A DNA stretch of 64,000 nt from Marinobacter oulmenensis (GTDB lineage Bacteria; Pseudomonadota; Gammaproteobacteria; Pseudomonadales; Oleiphilaceae), in contig NZ_JACHFE010000007.1 in assembly GCF_014201735.1 (NCBI RefSeq), positions 122,718 through 186,717 on the forward strand. The letters are read 5' to 3'. Shown here piece after piece: positions 37,321-50,300 of this stretch (positions are counted from its first letter, which is position 1; every line of letters begins with the position of its first letter). The notes beneath the pieces were generated by a model. It was not told the DNA's origin. It made no database searches and was given only the letters and a program-made list of their open reading frames with translations. The position numbers were made by a program, and so were the translations under genes.

Positions 37321-37689
37321 TTAAAGTACTTCGGGTGCCAGTGAGATAATCTTCATGAACTTCTCGTTCCGCAGCTCACGGGTAACCGGTCCGAAGATAC
37401 GGGTACCAATGGGTGCGTCCTGATTGTTCAGCAGCACGGCAGCGTTGCCGTCAAAACGGATCAGTGAACCGTCGGGACGACGAACACCCTTGCGGGTGCG
37501 TACCACGACAGCCTTCAGGACCTGGCCTTTCTTCACCTTGCCGCGGGGGATGGCTTCCTTGACGGTCACCTTGATGATATCCCCAACTTTGGCATAACGC
37601 CGGTGCGAACCGCCCAGGACCTTGATGCACTGAACCTGCCGTGCACCACTGTTATCCGCGACTTCAAGCATTGTTTGAGTCTGAATCAT
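37321..37689 (-). CDS. rplN: 50S ribosomal protein L14
   Basis: 122-residue beta-barrel protein at the subunit interface. [27 protein letters not shown] and [29 protein letters not shown] are diagnostic. In E. coli the spc promoter lies just before this gene; here the gap to rpsQ is only 18 bases and shows none, so spc is likely read from the S10 promoter. Confidence 0.98.
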   Translation of the reverse strand: MIQTQTMLEVADNSGARQVQCIKVLGGSHRRYAKVGDIIKVTVKEAIPRGKVKKGQVLKAVVVRTRKGVRRPDGSLIRFDGNAAVLLNNQDAPIGTRIFGPVTRELRNEKFMKIISLAPEVL

Positions 37690-37707
37690 GGTTGTTCTCC
37701 GGGCGAA

Positions 37708-37974
37708 TTACACCTTAGATGCAGTTTCGGTGACTTCCACCAGGGCCCAGCTCTTGGTCTTCGAGACCGGACGGGTTTCCTGAATGGTAACTGTGTCGCC
37801 TACGTTGCACTGGTTGCTTTCATCGTGTGCATGAATCTTGGTGGAGCGCTTCATGTACTTACCGTACAGAGGATGTTGCACCTGACGCTCTACCAGGACC
37901 ACGATGGACTTGTCCATCTTGTTGCTCACGACCTTGCCGCTCAGAGTTCTGGCAGTTTGGGTAGCTTCGGTCAT
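37708..37974 (-). CDS. rpsQ: 30S ribosomal protein S17
   Basis: 88-residue OB-fold protein binding the 5' domain of 16S r[39 protein letters not shown] and [17 protein letters not shown] C-terminal motif are present. One base separates it from rpmC. Confidence 0.98.
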   Translation of the reverse strand: MTEATQTARTLSGKVVSNKMDKSIVVLVERQVQHPLYGKYMKRSTKIHAHDESNQCNVGDTVTIQETRPVSKTKSWALVEVTETASKV

Positions 37975-37975
37975 G

Positions 37976-38167
37976 TTACTGTCCTGCCTTTTCGTTCAAT
38001 ACCGTTTTCACGCGCGCAATGTCGCGCTTCACCTTGCCGAGGAGGTGAGACTGATTGAGCTGACCTGTCGCCTTACGCATGCGCAGGTTGAACTGCTCCT
38101 TCAGGAGGTCGATCAGCTCCTTGTTCAGCTCCTCGACTGATTTGTCACGCAGCTCTGTTGCTTTCAT
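37976..38167 (-). CDS. rpmC: 50S ribosomal protein L29
   Basis: 63-residue helical hairpin protein at the tunnel exit, part of the SRP and trigger-factor docking area. [37 protein letters not shown] is typical. The ATG shares one base with the rplP stop (TGATG). Confidence 0.97.
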   Translation of the reverse strand: MKATELRDKSVEELNKELIDLLKEQFNLRMRKATGQLNQSHLLGKVKRDIARVKTVLNEKAGQ

Positions 38168-38580
38168 CACATCACCGTCCTCGTTACGAAGGTGGTTTGA
38201 ACCGGCAGTTTGGCCGCAGCGAGAGTGAAGGCTTCGCGTGCTACGTCTTCAGCAACGCCTTCCATCTCATAGAGCATACGGCCGGGCTCGATTTCAGCCA
38301 CCCAATACTCGACAGAACCTTTACCTTTACCCATCCGCACTTCCAGGGGCTTGCCGGTAATCGGCTTATCCGGAAATACGCGGATCCAGATTTTACCGCC
38401 ACGCTTGATGCGACGGTTCATGGTACGACGAGCAGCCTCAATCTGGCGCGCAGTTATACGCCCGCGGGTTGTCGCCTTCAATCCGTATTCACCGAAGCTC
38501 ACCTTGTTGGCGCGGTGAGCAAGACCGGTGTTACGCCCTTTCATTACCTTGCGGAATTTGGTGCGTTTTGGTTGCAGCAT
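38167..38580 (-). CDS. rplP: 50S ribosomal protein L16
   Basis: 137 residues; needed for A-site tRNA placement. [47 protein letters not shown] and [19 protein letters not shown] are characteristic. Coupled to rpmC by stop/start overlap. Confidence 0.98.
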   Translation of the reverse strand: MLQPKRTKFRKVMKGRNTGLAHRANKVSFGEYGLKATTRGRITARQIEAARRTMNRRIKRGGKIWIRVFPDKPITGKPLEVRMGKGKGSVEYWVAEIEPGRMLYEMEGVAEDVAREAFTLAAAKLPVQTTFVTRTVM

Positions 38581-38592
38581 AAGAGTGCCCCT

Positions 38593-39276
38593 TTACTTAG
38601 AACCTTTCTTCCCAGAGGCTTTCTTGTCAGCACGGACCTGCTCCATACCACCAAGAATCTCACCTTTGAAGATCCATACCTTTACGCCGATGATGCCGTA
38701 CGTGGTCTGCGCTTCGTAGGTTGAGTAATCGATGTCTGCACGCAGTGTGTGCAGCGGAACTCGACCCTCACGATACCACTCGGAACGGGCGATTTCGGCG
38801 CCCCCAAGACGGCCGCCTACCTGAATCTTGATACCCTTGGCGCCCTGACGCATAGCGTTCTGTACCGCACGCTTCATCGCGCGACGGAACATCACACGAC
38901 GCTCCAGCTGACCAGCCACGTTCTGTGCAACGAGGCGAGCATCCAGATCCGGTTTGCGGACCTCTTCGATGTTGATATGCACAGGTACACCCATCATTTC
39001 GGTGACCTCGCGACGCAGGCGATCAACATCCTCACCCTTTTTACCGATAACGATACCGGGACGGGCGGTATGGATCGTGATCCGGGCGTTCTGAGCCGGG
39101 CGTTCAATCACGATCTTGCTGACAGACGCCTTTTCGAGGCGCTTGTCCAGGAATTCGCGAACTTCAATATCGTTCAGAAGCTTGTTCGCGTAGTCCTTTT
39201 TCTCGGCGTACCAGACTGAGTTGTGCTCTTTGATCACACCCAGGCGGATGCCGGTTGGATTTACTTTATGACCCAT
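38593..39276 (-). CDS. rpsC: 30S ribosomal protein S3
   Basis: 227 residues, at the mRNA entry channel. [24 protein letters not shown], the KH domain [28 protein letters not shown] segment, and the C-terminal [18 protein letters not shown] are present; a basic tail follows. Confidence 0.98.
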   Translation of the reverse strand: MGHKVNPTGIRLGVIKEHNSVWYAEKKDYANKLLNDIEVREFLDKRLEKASVSKIVIERPAQNARITIHTARPGIVIGKKGEDVDRLRREVTEMMGVPVHINIEEVRKPDLDARLVAQNVAGQLERRVMFRRAMKRAVQNAMRQGAKGIKIQVGGRLGGAEIARSEWYREGRVPLHTLRADIDYSTYEAQTTYGIIGVKVWIFKGEILGGMEQVRADKKASGKKGSK

Positions 39277-39287
39277 CTGAGCATCTC

Positions 39288-39620
39288 CTACTTGTCGGCG
39301 ACCTTGACGGTGATATGACAGGTGCGCTTGAAAATACGGTCAGCGCGCCCCTTGGCTCGAGCTTTGATTCGCTTGAGCGTTGGGCCCTCATCCACCATGA
39401 CGGTGGAAACCCGCAGATCATCTACGTCCAGACCTTCGTTGTGCTCAGCGTTGGCAATGGCGGACTCAAGAGCTTTCTTGATCACAACCGATGCCTTCTT
39501 CGGGCTGAAAGTCAGAATGTTCAGGGCGTCCTCAACAGCCTTGCCGCGTACCTGGTCGGCGACAAGACGTGCTTTCTGAGCTGAGAGGCGAGCGCCCTTG
39601 TACTTGGCTGCTACTTCCAT
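39288..39620 (-). CDS. rplV: 50S ribosomal protein L22
   Basis: 110 residues from [26 protein letters not shown]; the beta-hairpin that lines the exit tunnel is near [24 protein letters not shown]. The frame stays open 147 bases further upstream into rpsS, but family length fixes the start at 39620. Confidence 0.98.
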   Translation of the reverse strand: MEVAAKYKGARLSAQKARLVADQVRGKAVEDALNILTFSPKKASVVIKKALESAIANAEHNEGLDVDDLRVSTVMVDEGPTLKRIKARAKGRADRIFKRTCHITVKVADK

Positions 39621-39636
39621 TTCTATTACCTCAGAA

Positions 39637-39912
39637 TCAGCGTTTAGCTTTCTTGTCGGCCGCGTGGCCACGGAAAGTCCGCGTTGCCGCGAACTCACCC
39701 AGCTTATGTCCAACCATATCTTCGGTGACATAAACCGGCACGTGCTGCTTGCCGTTGTGGACTGCAATGGTCAGGCCTACCATCTCCGGAAATACCGTGG
39801 AACGACGGGACCAGGTCTTAATGGGCCGCTTGTCGTTGGATTCCAGAGCTGCCTCGACCTTCTTCAACAGATGCAGGTCTATAAAAGGACCTTTCTTCAA
39901 AGAACGTGGCAC
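39637..39912 (-). CDS. rpsS: 30S ribosomal protein S19
   Basis: 91-residue head protein. [61 protein letters not shown] are the family hallmarks. Between rplB and rplV as usual. Confidence 0.98.
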   Translation of the reverse strand: MPRSLKKGPFIDLHLLKKVEAALESNDKRPIKTWSRRSTVFPEMVGLTIAVHNGKQHVPVYVTEDMVGHKLGEFAATRTFRGHAADKKAKR

Positions 39913-39936
39913 AGCAAATTACCTCTATGTAGTCGT

Positions 39937-40764
39937 TTACTTGGCCGAACGACGACGTACTATCATCTTGTCAGTACGCTTGTTCTTACGAGTTTTATGC
40001 CCTTTGGTCGGAACACCCCACGGAGTAACCGGGTGACGTCCGCCAGAGGTACGCCCTTCACCACCACCATGCGGGTGGTCAACTGGGTTCATAGCAACAC
40101 CACGTACTGTTGGCCGTTTGCCGCGCCAACGTGATGCACCCGCTTTACCAAGTTGCTTGAGAGTGTGCTCGCTGTTGGACACTTCGCCCAACGTTGCGCG
40201 GCAGTCTACAAGCACCTTTCGCATTTCACCTGAACGCAGGCGGATGGTTGCATATGCACCTTCCCGAGCAACCAGCTGTACGGATGCGCCCGCGGAGCGA
40301 GCCAGCTGGGCACCTTTGCCAGGCTTGAGTTCGACGCAGTGGATCACGGAACCGACCGGAATGTTCCGGAGCGGCAGAGTGGAGCCCACTTTAATCGGTG
40401 CGTCGATACCGGAGCGCACAGGATCACCGATCTTCATTCCTTTGGGAGCGATAATGTAGCGACGCTCGCCATCGGAATACTTCAGCAGTGCGATGTGCGC
40501 AGAGCGGTTCGGATCATATTCCAGACGTTCAATAACGGCTGGAACACCATCTTTGGTCCGCTTGAAATCAATAACGCGGTAGTGCTGCTTGTGACCACCA
40601 CCGACGTGACGGGTGGTAATGCGACCGAAATGGTTACGGCCACCCGACTTTTTCAGAGTTTCGACCAACGGCTGGTAGGGGCGCCCCTTGTGCAGATCCG
40701 AGTTGTAAAGCTTTACAACGTGGCGGCGTCCGGCAGATGTTGGTTTGGTTTTGATGATCGGCAT
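39937..40764 (-). CDS. rplB: 50S ribosomal protein L2
   Basis: 275 residues, required for subunit association and peptidyl-transferase assembly. [32 protein letters not shown] and the C-terminal [26 protein letters not shown] loop, which contains the conserved His near the catalytic centre, are all present. Confidence 0.98.
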   Translation of the reverse strand: MPIIKTKPTSAGRRHVVKLYNSDLHKGRPYQPLVETLKKSGGRNHFGRITTRHVGGGHKQHYRVIDFKRTKDGVPAVIERLEYDPNRSAHIALLKYSDGERRYIIAPKGMKIGDPVRSGIDAPIKVGSTLPLRNIPVGSVIHCVELKPGKGAQLARSAGASVQLVAREGAYATIRLRSGEMRKVLVDCRATLGEVSNSEHTLKQLGKAGASRWRGKRPTVRGVAMNPVDHPHGGGEGRTSGGRHPVTPWGVPTKGHKTRKNKRTDKMIVRRRSAK

Positions 40765-40781
40765 TTTACGACCCCTTTACC

Positions 40782-41075
40782 TTATTCCACATCCATAAAA
40801 TCGATGTCCTGACCTTCTGCCAGCTTGACATAAGCCTTACGAACGTCATCACGCTTGCCGAATCCGCGGATAGTGCGTTTGAGCTTACCCTTGCGGTTCA
40901 GAACCTGAACACCCTCTACGGTCACGTTGAACAGCTGCTCAACGGCCTTTTTGATCTCCGGCTTGGTTGCATCAGGTGCAACACGGAAGACCACCTGACC
41001 ACGCTCTGCTGCCAGAGACGCTTTTTCTGATACGTGCGGCCCCAACAGGACCTTGTAAATACGTTCCTGATTCAT
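40782..41075 (-). CDS. rplW: 50S ribosomal protein L23
   Basis: 97 residues; main docking site of trigger factor and [19 protein letters not shown] and [37 protein letters not shown] are typical. Overlaps rplD by four bases. Confidence 0.98.
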   Translation of the reverse strand: MNQERIYKVLLGPHVSEKASLAAERGQVVFRVAPDATKPEIKKAVEQLFNVTVEGVQVLNRKGKLKRTIRGFGKRDDVRKAYVKLAEGQDIDFMDVE

Positions 41076-41677
41076 CCCAGCATCTCCTCGATCTTCTTCA
41101 GCGCCGGAACGGTTACCACGACGTTCTCGTAGGCAACCAGGCTGACCGGATCCATGCCCGCAACGTCACGTACGTCAACGTGAGGAATATTGCGGGAAGC
41201 CAGGTGCAGATTCTGCTCAACGCTTTCAGACAGAATCAGCGCATTGGAAACGCCAATGTCCTTGAGCTTGGCATTGAAAGCCTTGGTCTTCGGGGAATCG
41301 ACGGCAATGTCGTCCACGACAACCAGGCGCTCCTGACGCACCAGCTCTGAAAGAATGGACCGCATCGCTGCGCGGTACATCTTACGGTTAACCTTCTGCT
41401 CGAAATCACGGGGCTTGGCAGCGAATGTTACGCCACCGGCACGCCAGATCGGGCTACGGATGGTGCCGGCACGGGCACGACCAGTACCCTTCTGACGCCA
41501 GGGCTTCTTACCACCACCGCTGACTTCAGAGCGGGTCTTCTGGGCCTTGGTTCCCTGACGGCCACCCGCCAGATAGGCGGTAACGACCTGGTGAACCAGA
41601 GCCTCATTAAAATCTTTGGCGAACGCAGCTTCGGAAACCGAAATCCCCTTGCCGCTACCAGTAATTGTCAATTCCAT
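41072..41677 (-). CDS. rplD: 50S ribosomal protein L4
   Basis: 201 residues. The tunnel loop is recognisable as [37 protein letters not shown]. In E. coli L4 also represses the S10 operon through a long leader; the leader here is much shorter (see finding at 42715). Confidence 0.98.
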   Translation of the reverse strand: MELTITGSGKGISVSEAAFAKDFNEALVHQVVTAYLAGGRQGTKAQKTRSEVSGGGKKPWRQKGTGRARAGTIRSPIWRAGGVTFAAKPRDFEQKVNRKMYRAAMRSILSELVRQERLVVVDDIAVDSPKTKAFNAKLKDIGVSNALILSESVEQNLHLASRNIPHVDVRDVAGMDPVSLVAYENVVVTVPALKKIEEMLG

Positions 41678-41688
41678 CGCACCGCTCC

Positions 41689-42327
41689 TCAGGCTTTGAC
41701 TGCAGGCTTGATGACAACGTCGCCGCCAGTTGCGCCGGGTACGGCACCACTTACCAGCAGCAAGTTGCGCTCGGCGTCAACACGGACGATCTTCAGGTTC
41801 TGCACGGTGACCTGTGCGTTACCCATCTGCCCGGCCATTTTCTTGCCCTTGAATACCTTACCCGGGGTCTGGTTCTGACCAATGGAACCCGGCGCACGGT
41901 GAGACAGGGAGTTACCGTGGGTAGCGTCCTGCATGTGGAAGTTCCAGCGCTTAACACCGCCCTGGAAGCCTTTACCCTTGGAGCGACCGGTGGCGTCAAT
42001 CAGCTGGCCGTCTTCGAACACAGAGACGTTCAGCTCACCACCTGCCTGAAGGTCATCACCTTCGCCTTCGGCCAGACGAAATTCCCAGACACCACGACCA
42101 GCTTCAACGCCGGCTTTGGCAAAATGTCCGGACTCCGCCTTGGTGACGCGGGAGGAGCGACGAGAGCCAACGGTGACCTGAACGGCCCGATAGCCATCGC
42201 TTTCGAGAGTCTTCAGTTGGGTAATGCGGTTGGGCTCAACCTCAATTACCGTGACAGGCATCGCCTGCCCTTCATCCGTAAAAATACGGGTCATACCGGC
42301 CTTACGACCGACAATACCAATTGCCAT
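41689..42327 (-). CDS. rplC: 50S ribosomal protein L3
   Basis: 212 residues; nucleates 50S assembly. [27 protein letters not shown] and the central loop [50 protein letters not shown] are typical, including the Gln in the GQNQTPG turn that is methylated by PrmB in E. coli. Confidence 0.98.
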   Translation of the reverse strand: MAIGIVGRKAGMTRIFTDEGQAMPVTVIEVEPNRITQLKTLESDGYRAVQVTVGSRRSSRVTKAESGHFAKAGVEAGRGVWEFRLAEGEGDDLQAGGELNVSVFEDGQLIDATGRSKGKGFQGGVKRWNFHMQDATHGNSLSHRAPGSIGQNQTPGKVFKGKKMAGQMGNAQVTVQNLKIVRVDAERNLLLVSGAVPGATGGDVVIKPAVKA

Positions 42328-42402
42328 GTTTCACCTCTTAAGTGTACGGGGCTTGCACCCTCTATGGCCTGTGACAGTTACACAGACTGATACCGGGCGG
42401 TA

Positions 42403-42747
<345 letters not shown>

Positions 42748-42775
42748 TTAGCCGGCCTTCAAAAAAAGGAGCCGC

Positions 42776-42804
42776 ATTGTATGCAGAATACCCAACAGTG
42801 TCAA
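42776..42804 (-). promoter_or_regulatory. S10 operon promoter
   Basis: On the minus strand a perfect TTGACA (42804-42799), a 17-base spacer and TACAAT (42781-42776), followed by a GC-rich discriminator. A second TTGACA lies 15 bases further upstream. It should drive rpsJ through rpmJ. Confidence 0.9.
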
Positions 42805-42850
42805 CAACTATGCTGTCAACACGATTGGGCAGCCTTGCAAACTTGGATAT

Positions 42851-42882
42851 AAAAAGGGGCTGCCAAGACAGCCCCTTTTTTT
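42851..42882 (-). terminator. Terminator of the str operon (after tuf)
   Basis: AAAAAGGGGCTG and CAGCCCCTTTTT form a 12-base stem around CCAAGA, with T tracts on both strands. It lies 16 bases after the tuf stop and separates str from S10. Confidence 0.93.
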
Positions 42883-42898
42883 CGATCAGGCGAGATGA

Positions 42899-44095
42899 TT
42901 ACTCGATGATCTTGGATACCACGCCGGCACCCACGGTACGACCGCCTTCGCGAACCGCGAAGCGCAGGCCCTCTTCCATGGCGACAGGTACGATCAGGGT
43001 AACAGACATCTTAACGTTGTCACCCGGCATAACCATTTCCACGCCTTCCGGCAGTTCACAGGAACCGGTCACGTCAGTGGTCCGGAAGTAGAACTGCGGA
43101 CGATAGCCCTTGAAGAACGGGGTGTGACGACCACCTTCTTCTTTGGACAGAACGTAAACCTCACCTTCGAACTTGGTGTGCGGGGTGATGGAGCCCGGCA
43201 CTGCCAGCACCTGGCCACGCTCAACCTCGTCACGCTTGGTGCCACGCAGCAGCGCGCCGATGTTCTCGCCTGCACGACCTTCGTCGAGCATCTTGCGGAA
43301 CATTTCAACACCAGTACAGGTGGTCTTCTGGGTGTCACGAATACCAACGATCTCGATTTCGTCGCCAGTCTTGATCACACCGCGCTCAACACGACCGGTC
43401 ACAACAGTACCACGACCGGAGATGGAGAAGACGTCCTCGATCGGCATCAGGAACGGCTGGTCAATGGCACGCTCCGGCTCAGGGATGTAGTCGTCCAGGG
43501 CCTCTACCAGCTTCTTGACAGCGGTAGTACCCATTTCGTTGTCATCCTTGCCTTCCAGCGCCATCAGCGCGGAACCGGTGATGATCGGAGTGTCGTCACC
43601 CGGGAAGTCGTACTGGCTCAGCAGATCACGAACTTCCATTTCTACCAGCTCGAGCAGCTCTTCATCGTCAACCATGTCCGCTTTGTTCAGGAACACAACG
43701 ATGAACGGTACGCCAACCTGACGGGACAGCAGGATGTGCTCGCGAGTCTGCGGCATGGGGCCGTCAGCTGCGGAACAAACCAGGATTGCGCCGTCCATCT
43801 GGGCCGCACCAGTGATCATGTTCTTCACATAGTCAGCGTGACCCGGGCAGTCTACGTGCGCGTAGTGACGAGTCGGGGAATCGTACTCAACGTGGGAAGT
43901 CGCGATGGTGATACCACGCGCTTTTTCTTCCGGTGCGTTATCGATCTGGTCAAACGCACTGGCGCTGCCACTGCCCCAGACTTCGTGACATACACGGGTC
44001 AGCGCCGCGGTCAGAGTGGTCTTGCCGTGGTCAACGTGACCAATGGTACCCACGTTTACGTGCGGTTTACTACGCTCAAATTTTTCTTTAGACAC
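42899..44095 (-). CDS. tuf: Elongation factor Tu, copy in the str operon
   Basis: Delivers aminoacyl-tRNA to the ribosome. 398 residues; G1 GHVDHGKT, G3 DCPGHADY and G4 NKADM are intact. It differs from the second copy (59511-60707) at three residues only: Asp against Glu in [11 protein letters not shown], Glu against Asp in [10 protein letters not shown], and Ser against Ala in DNVKMSVTL. The start codon is GTG here and ATG in the other copy. Lies 34 bases after fusA. Confidence 0.98.
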   Translation of the reverse strand: MSKEKFERSKPHVNVGTIGHVDHGKTTLTAALTRVCHEVWGSGSASAFDQIDNAPEEKARGITIATSHVEYDSPTRHYAHVDCPGHADYVKNMITGAAQMDGAILVCSAADGPMPQTREHILLSRQVGVPFIVVFLNKADMVDDEELLELVEMEVRDLLSQYDFPGDDTPIITGSALMALEGKDDNEMGTTAVKKLVEALDDYIPEPERAIDQPFLMPIEDVFSISGRGTVVTGRVERGVIKTGDEIEIVGIRDTQKTTCTGVEMFRKMLDEGRAGENIGALLRGTKRDEVERGQVLAVPGSITPHTKFEGEVYVLSKEEGGRHTPFFKGYRPQFYFRTTDVTGSCELPEGVEMVMPGDNVKMSVTLIVPVAMEEGLRFAVREGGRTVGAGVVSKIIE

Positions 44096-44129
44096 GGTTA
44101 CACCTCTTCCTGTTTCTCAGATCCTGGGA

Positions 44130-46232
44130 TCAACTCTGTTTGATGATTGCATCGGCAATGTTCGAAGGAGCCTCGGAATAACCGGCGAACTCCATGGAGT
44201 AAGACGCCCGGCCCTGCGTTGCAGAACGCAGATCGGTGGCGTAACCGAACATTTCAGCCAGCGGAACCTCTGCCCGGATCAGCTTACCGGACGGATTCTC
44301 GTCCATACCCTGAACCAGACCACGACGACGGTTCAAATCACCGACGACATCGCCCATGTATTCTTCAGGGGTTACGACTTCCACCTTCATCATCGGCTCC
44401 AGCAGTGCCGGACTTGCTTCCAGCGCGCCCTTCTTCATCGCCATGGAACCGGCGATCTTGAAGGCCATTTCGTTGGAGTCAACGTCGTGGTAGGAACCAT
44501 CGTAAAGGGTTGCCTTGATACCAAGGAGCGGATAGCCGGCCAGACAGCCGTTCTGCATCTGCTCTTCGATACCCTGCTGAACTGCCGGGATGTATTCCTT
44601 GGGAACAACACCACCAACAATTTCGTTCACAAAGATGAAGTTCTCGGTATCTTCATCCAGCGGCAGCGGCTCAAGCTTGATCTTGACGTGACCGTACTGA
44701 CCACGACCACCGGACTGACGAACAAACTTGCCTTCAACATCCGCAGGACTGCGAATGCACTCACGGTAGGCAACCTGCGGCTTACCGATGTTGGCTTCAA
44801 CCTTGAACTCGCGACGCAGACGGTCAACGATGATGTCCAGGTGCAGCTCACCCATACCCGAGATGATGGTCTGACCGGACTCTTCGTCGGTCTGGACACG
44901 GAAAGACGGATCTTCCTGGGCCAGTTTGCCCAGCGCAACGCCCATCTTTTCCTGGTCCGCCTTGGACTTCGGCTCAACCGCAACGGAGATAACCGGCTCG
45001 GGGAACTCCATGCGCTCGAGAACGATCTTGTGGTTCTCGTCACACAGGGTATCACCGGTGGTCACACTCTTCAGACCGATCGCAGCAGCGATATCACCAG
45101 CCAGTACTTCTTTGATTTCCTGACGCTCTTTGGAGTGCATCTGCACCATCCGGCCGACACGCTCTTTCTTACCCTTCACAGAGTTATAGACAGCGTTACC
45201 GGATTCAAGCTTACCGGAGTAAACACGGAAGAACGTCAGAGTCCCCACAAACGGGTCAGTCGCGATCTTGAAGGCCAGGGCCGCGAAAGGCGCATCATCA
45301 TCCGCCTGACGGGTTTCCTCGGTACCTTCGTCATCCACTTCACCGCGGATCGCCTTGACTTCGTCCGGCGCCGGCAGGAATTCGATCACGGAGTCCAGTA
45401 CGGCCTGAACACCTTTGTTCTTGAACGCGGAACCACAGGTGGCAACGACGATTTCGTTGGCCAGGGTACGCATCCGCAGACCTTTCTTGATGTCCTCAAT
45501 GGAGAGTTCGCCCTCGTCGAGGTACTTCTCCATCAGCTCTTCATTGGCCTCGGCGGCGGACTCGACCATTTCCTCGCGGTATTTGGCGACTTCGTCGGCC
45601 ATTTCCGCAGGAACGTCTTTCTGCTCGTAGGTTGCACCAGCGTCTGCGTCGTTCCAGTAGATTGCCTTGTTACGGATCAGGTCGATCACGCCGGCAAACT
45701 CATCTTCAGCGCCGATCGGCAGCTGGATGGGAACACAGTTCGCGCCCAGACGGTTTTTGATCTGGTCAACAACACGCATGAAGTTCGCGCCTGCACGGTC
45801 CATCTTGTTGACGAACACCATGCGGGGGACTTCGTACTTGTTGGCCTGACGCCATACCGTTTCGGACTGAGGCTCTACGCCGGAGGAGCCACAGAAGACC
45901 ACGACCGCACCGTCGAGAACCCGCAGGGAACGCTCAACTTCGATGGTGAAGTCAACGTGGCCCGGGGTGTCGATGATGTTGATGCGGTGTTCCGGGTACT
46001 GCTTGTCCATACCCTGCCAGAACGTAGTGGTCGCAGCAGAGGTAATGGTGATACCACGCTCCTGCTCCTGCTCCATCCAGTCCATGGTGGCCGCGCCATC
46101 ATGAACCTCACCGATCTTGTGGGAGATACCGGTGTAGAACAGCACCCGCTCGGTGGTAGTGGTTTTACCCGCATCCACGTGCGCACAGATACCAATGTTT
46201 CTGTAACGTTTAATAGGAGTCTTGCGTGCCAC
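44130..46232 (-). CDS. fusA: Elongation factor G
   Basis: GTPase that drives translocation. 700 residues, five-domain form. Opening [54 protein letters not shown]. The C-terminal domain reads [26 protein letters not shown]. Follows rpsG by 18 bases. Long open frames on the opposite strand here are composition artefacts. Confidence 0.99.
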   Translation of the reverse strand: MARKTPIKRYRNIGICAHVDAGKTTTTERVLFYTGISHKIGEVHDGAATMDWMEQEQERGITITSAATTTFWQGMDKQYPEHRINIIDTPGHVDFTIEVERSLRVLDGAVVVFCGSSGVEPQSETVWRQANKYEVPRMVFVNKMDRAGANFMRVVDQIKNRLGANCVPIQLPIGAEDEFAGVIDLIRNKAIYWNDADAGATYEQKDVPAEMADEVAKYREEMVESAAEANEELMEKYLDEGELSIEDIKKGLRMRTLANEIVVATCGSAFKNKGVQAVLDSVIEFLPAPDEVKAIRGEVDDEGTEETRQADDDAPFAALAFKIATDPFVGTLTFFRVYSGKLESGNAVYNSVKGKKERVGRMVQMHSKERQEIKEVLAGDIAAAIGLKSVTTGDTLCDENHKIVLERMEFPEPVISVAVEPKSKADQEKMGVALGKLAQEDPSFRVQTDEESGQTIISGMGELHLDIIVDRLRREFKVEANIGKPQVAYRECIRSPADVEGKFVRQSGGRGQYGHVKIKLEPLPLDEDTENFIFVNEIVGGVVPKEYIPAVQQGIEEQMQNGCLAGYPLLGIKATLYDGSYHDVDSNEMAFKIAGSMAMKKGALEASPALLEPMMKVEVVTPEEYMGDVVGDLNRRRGLVQGMDENPSGKLIRAEVPLAEMFGYATDLRSATQGRASYSMEFAGYSEAPSNIADAIIKQS

Positions 46233-46250
46233 GATATAAACCTCGGCTGT

Positions 46251-46739
<489 letters not shown>

Positions 46740-46836
46740 CTAAAAGGTCTTCAGGAACCCCTGAGATAGCAAACTGCTACTCAGCCTTACTCTTACCGTT
46801 CTGACAAGCAACGATAAAAGACACCCGTGCGGGACA

Positions 46837-47211
46837 TCAGGACTTGGGTCGTTTAGTACCGTACTTGGAGCGACCCTGCTTACGGTTCTGAACACCCTGG
46901 GTGTCCAACGTACCGCGAACAGTGTGATAGCGCACACCTGGCAAGTCCTTTACTCGACCGCCACGGATCAGCACAACACTGTGCTCCTGAAGGTTGTGAC
47001 CTTCACCACCAATGTAAGACGAAACCTCGTAGCCGTTGGTCAGACGAACACGGCACACTTTACGCAGTGCTGAGTTCGGCTTCTTCGGCGTAGTGGTGTA
47101 CACGCGAGTGCACACACCACGGCGCTGAGGGCAAGCCTGGAGCGCGGGAACGTCGCTCTTGGCTGCACTGCGCTTGCGAGGCTTACGTACCAACTGATTA
47201 ATCGTTGCCAT
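46837..47211 (-). CDS. rpsL: 30S ribosomal protein S12
   Basis: 124 residues, decoding-centre protein. [50 protein letters not shown]. Lys43 and Lys88 are both the wild-type residues, so no S12-based streptomycin resistance is predicted. First gene of the str operon; the start at 47211 is set by family length. Confidence 0.98.
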   Translation of the reverse strand: MATINQLVRKPRKRSAAKSDVPALQACPQRRGVCTRVYTTTPKKPNSALRKVCRVRLTNGYEVSSYIGGEGHNLQEHSVVLIRGGRVKDLPGVRYHTVRGTLDTQGVQNRKQGRSKYGTKRPKS

Positions 47212-47246
47212 GTAAGCAAACTCCAAAAAAACCATTCCAATGAAAC

Positions 47247-47268
47247 TTACCCCCAGCAAAGGGGGTAA
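47247..47268 (-). promoter_or_regulatory. Hairpin in the rpsL leader
   Basis: TTACCCCC and GGGGGTAA form a perfect 8-base stem with a 6-base loop, about 36 bases before rpsL and just after the predicted transcription start. Function unknown; it could protect the 5' end or take part in leader control. Confidence 0.45.
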
Positions 47269-47283
47269 AATTTAAGGGACGCA

Positions 47284-47312
47284 AGTGTAAGCCTGCGCCC
47301 CGGGTCAGTCAA
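47284..47312 (-). promoter_or_regulatory. str operon promoter
   Basis: On the minus strand TTGACT (47312-47307), a 17-base spacer and TACACT (47289-47284). It reads into rpsL with a leader of about 65 bases, so the str operon need not depend on readthrough from rpoC. Confidence 0.85.
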
Positions 47313-47333
47313 GATGACTGATCTCTTTTTAAC

Positions 47334-47367
47334 CAGCCTCCGGATAGGTAACTACCCGGAGGCTGGT
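47334..47367 (-). terminator. Hairpin after rpoC
   Basis: CCAGCCTCCGG pairs perfectly with CCGGAGGCTGG (11 bases) about 10 bases beyond the rpoC stop. It lacks a T tract, so it may mark an mRNA end or processing site and allow some readthrough into str. Confidence 0.5.
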
Positions 47368-47377
47368 GGCGAGCTCA

Positions 47378-50300
47378 TCAGCTTTCGCGGTTGAGCTCGG
47401 CGCTCAGAGCCTCTTCAACATCCGCGGCACTGACGCCCTGCTGCTCCATCTCACGCTTGCGACGGCGCTCGTTATGGTAGGCAAGGCCGGTACCGGCCGG
47501 AATCAGGCGGCCCACAACCACGTTCTCTTTCAGGCCACGCAGGTAATCCCGCTTGCCGGTAACGGCGCCTTCGGTAAGAACGCGAGTGGTTTCCTGGAAC
47601 GACGCGGCCGAAATGAACGACTCGGTCGCCAGAGAGGCCTTGGTGATACCCAGCAGCAGACGCTCATAACGTGCCGGCTGCTTGTCTTCGGCCATGGCCT
47701 TTTCGTTTTCTTCCAGGACCTGGTTGATTTCCACCTGGTCGCCTGACAGCAAGGTTGTCTCGCCCGGGTCGGTGATTTCGACCTTACGCAGCATCTGCCG
47801 AACGATAACCTCGATATGTTTATCGTTGATGACAACACCCTGCAGACGATAGACGTCCTGGATTTCGTTGGTGATGTACTTGGCCAGTTCGACCACACCC
47901 AGCAGACGCAGAATGTCATGCGGATTGGACGGACCGTCGGAAATCACCTCGCCTTTCTCAACCGTTTCACCTTCGAACACGTTGAGCTGACGATGCTTCG
48001 GAATCAGAACCTCGTAGGCATCGTCGTCCTTCGGCGTGATTACCAGGCGCTTCTTGCCCTTGGTTTCCTTGCCAAAGGATACCGTACCGCTGATCTCAGC
48101 CAGGATGGACGATTCCTTCGGACGACGGGCTTCGAACAGGTCGGCAACCCGCGGCAGACCACCGGTGATATCCCGGGTCTTGGTGCTTTCCTGCGGAATC
48201 CGGGCCACAACATCACCCAGTTCAATCCGCGCACCATTGGCCATGGTTACCAGGGCGTTGGCCGGCAGGTGATAGACCGCCGGTGCGCCACCAGGCAGCT
48301 CAACGTCGTTACCGGAGTCATCAACCAGCTGGATGGCAGGACGCAGGTCCTTACCAGCCGCCGGGCGATCCTTCGGATCCAGAACTTCCATGGTGGAGAG
48401 ACCGGTGAGTTCATCGGTCTGCGTACGCACGGTAATGCCCTGCTCCATGTTGCCAAAGCGTGCAACACCCTCGGCTTCGGCGATGATCGGGTGCGTATGC
48501 GGATCCCACTTGGCCACAACCACGCCAGCGTCAACCTGGTCACCGTCCTTGACGGACAGTACGGCGCCGTACGGGAGCTTGTACCACTCACGTTCACGGC
48601 CCTGCTCGTCGGCAACCGCCAGAGCAGAGGAGCGGGAGACCACGACCAGAGTACCGTCCGCTTTTTCGATGGACTTCAGATTATGCAGGCGGACCTTACC
48701 ACCGTGCTTGACCTGAATGTTATCGACCGCAGAGGCCCGGCTTGCCGCACCACCGATGTGGAAGGTCCGCATGGTCAGCTGGGTACCCGGCTCACCGATG
48801 GACTGGGCGGCGATAACACCGACGGCCTCACCCACGTTGACCTCGTGGCCGCGGGCCAGGTCACGGCCATAGCACTTGGAACAGATGCCGTGACGGGTCT
48901 GACAGGTGATCGCGGAACGCACCCAGACTTCGTCCACACCGGCACTCTCGATCATTTCGACGGTTTTCTCGTCGAGCAGCGTGCCCTCGGCAACAACGGC
49001 GTTTTCCTTGTCCGTCGGGGTAAACACGTCCCGGGCTGTGACACGACCCAGTACACGATCGCCCAGCGGCACAACAACGTCGCCACCTTCGATGTGCGGC
49101 GTCATCAGCAGGCCTTCTTCGGTACCACAGTCCGACTCGGTGACGACCAGATCCTGGGACACGTCGACCAGACGACGGGTCAGGTAACCGGAGTTCGCCG
49201 TCTTCAGGGCGGTATCCGCCAGACCCTTACGGGCACCGTGTGTCGAGATGAAGTACTGGAGTACGTTCAGACCTTCACGGAAGTTCGCGGTGATCGGCGT
49301 TTCGATGATCGAGCCATCCGGCTTCGCCATCAGACCCCGCATACCCGCCAACTGACGGATCTGGGCCGCGGAACCCCGGGCGCCGGAATCGGCCATCATG
49401 TAGACGGAGTTGAAGGATTCCTGCATCAGGTCCTCACCGTCTTCACCCTTGACGGGGTTGCCGTCCGGACCGATGACCTGCTCTTTCGCGAGCCGGTCCA
49501 TCATCGCCTTGGAAACCTTGTCGTTGGCGCGGGACCAGATGTCGATCACCTTGTTGTACTTCTCGCCCTGGGTCAGCAGACCGGACGCGTACTGGTTCTC
49601 GATGTCTTTCACTTCCTCGGTCGCCGCATCCACCAGCTCGTACTTCTCCGGCGGAATCTCGAAATCGTTGAAGCCGATGGAGATACCGGAAACGGTGGCG
49701 TAGTGGTAGCCCATGTACATCAACTGGTCCGCGAAGACCACGGTGTCCTTCAGACCCGCTTCCCGATAACAGGTGTTGATCAGGTTGGAGATGGACTTCT
49801 TGACCATCGGCTTGTTGATCACGTCATAGGACAGACCGTCGGGCACGATGTCGTACAGCAGCGCCCGGCCAACGGTGGTCTCAACAATGCGGAAGCTCTC
49901 AGTTGCAGAACCGTCTTCACTGGCCTCGACTTCGCGTACGCGCACCTTGACCTTGGCCTGCAGGTCCACCTTGCCGGCACCGTAGGCGCGATGCACCTCT
50001 TTGGCGTCGGAGAAGACCATGCCTTCGCCCAGGGCAGCGTGACGCTCACGGGTCATGTAGTACAGACCCAGAACCACGTCCTGGGACGGCACGATGATCG
50101 GCTCGCCGTTCGCCGGTGACAGCACGTTGTTGGTGGACATCATCAGCGCGCGGGCTTCGAGTTGGGCTTCCAGGGTCAGCGGCACGTGGACCGCCATCTG
50201 GTCACCGTCGAAGTCGGCGTTGTAGGCCGCACACACCAGCGGGTGCAGCTGGATGGCCTTGCCTTCGATCAGAACCGGCTCGAACGCCTGGATACCCAGA

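Noticed and set aside
47816..50119. 767-codon open frame opposite rpoC
   Set aside because: Antisense shadow of rpoC; explained by codon bias.
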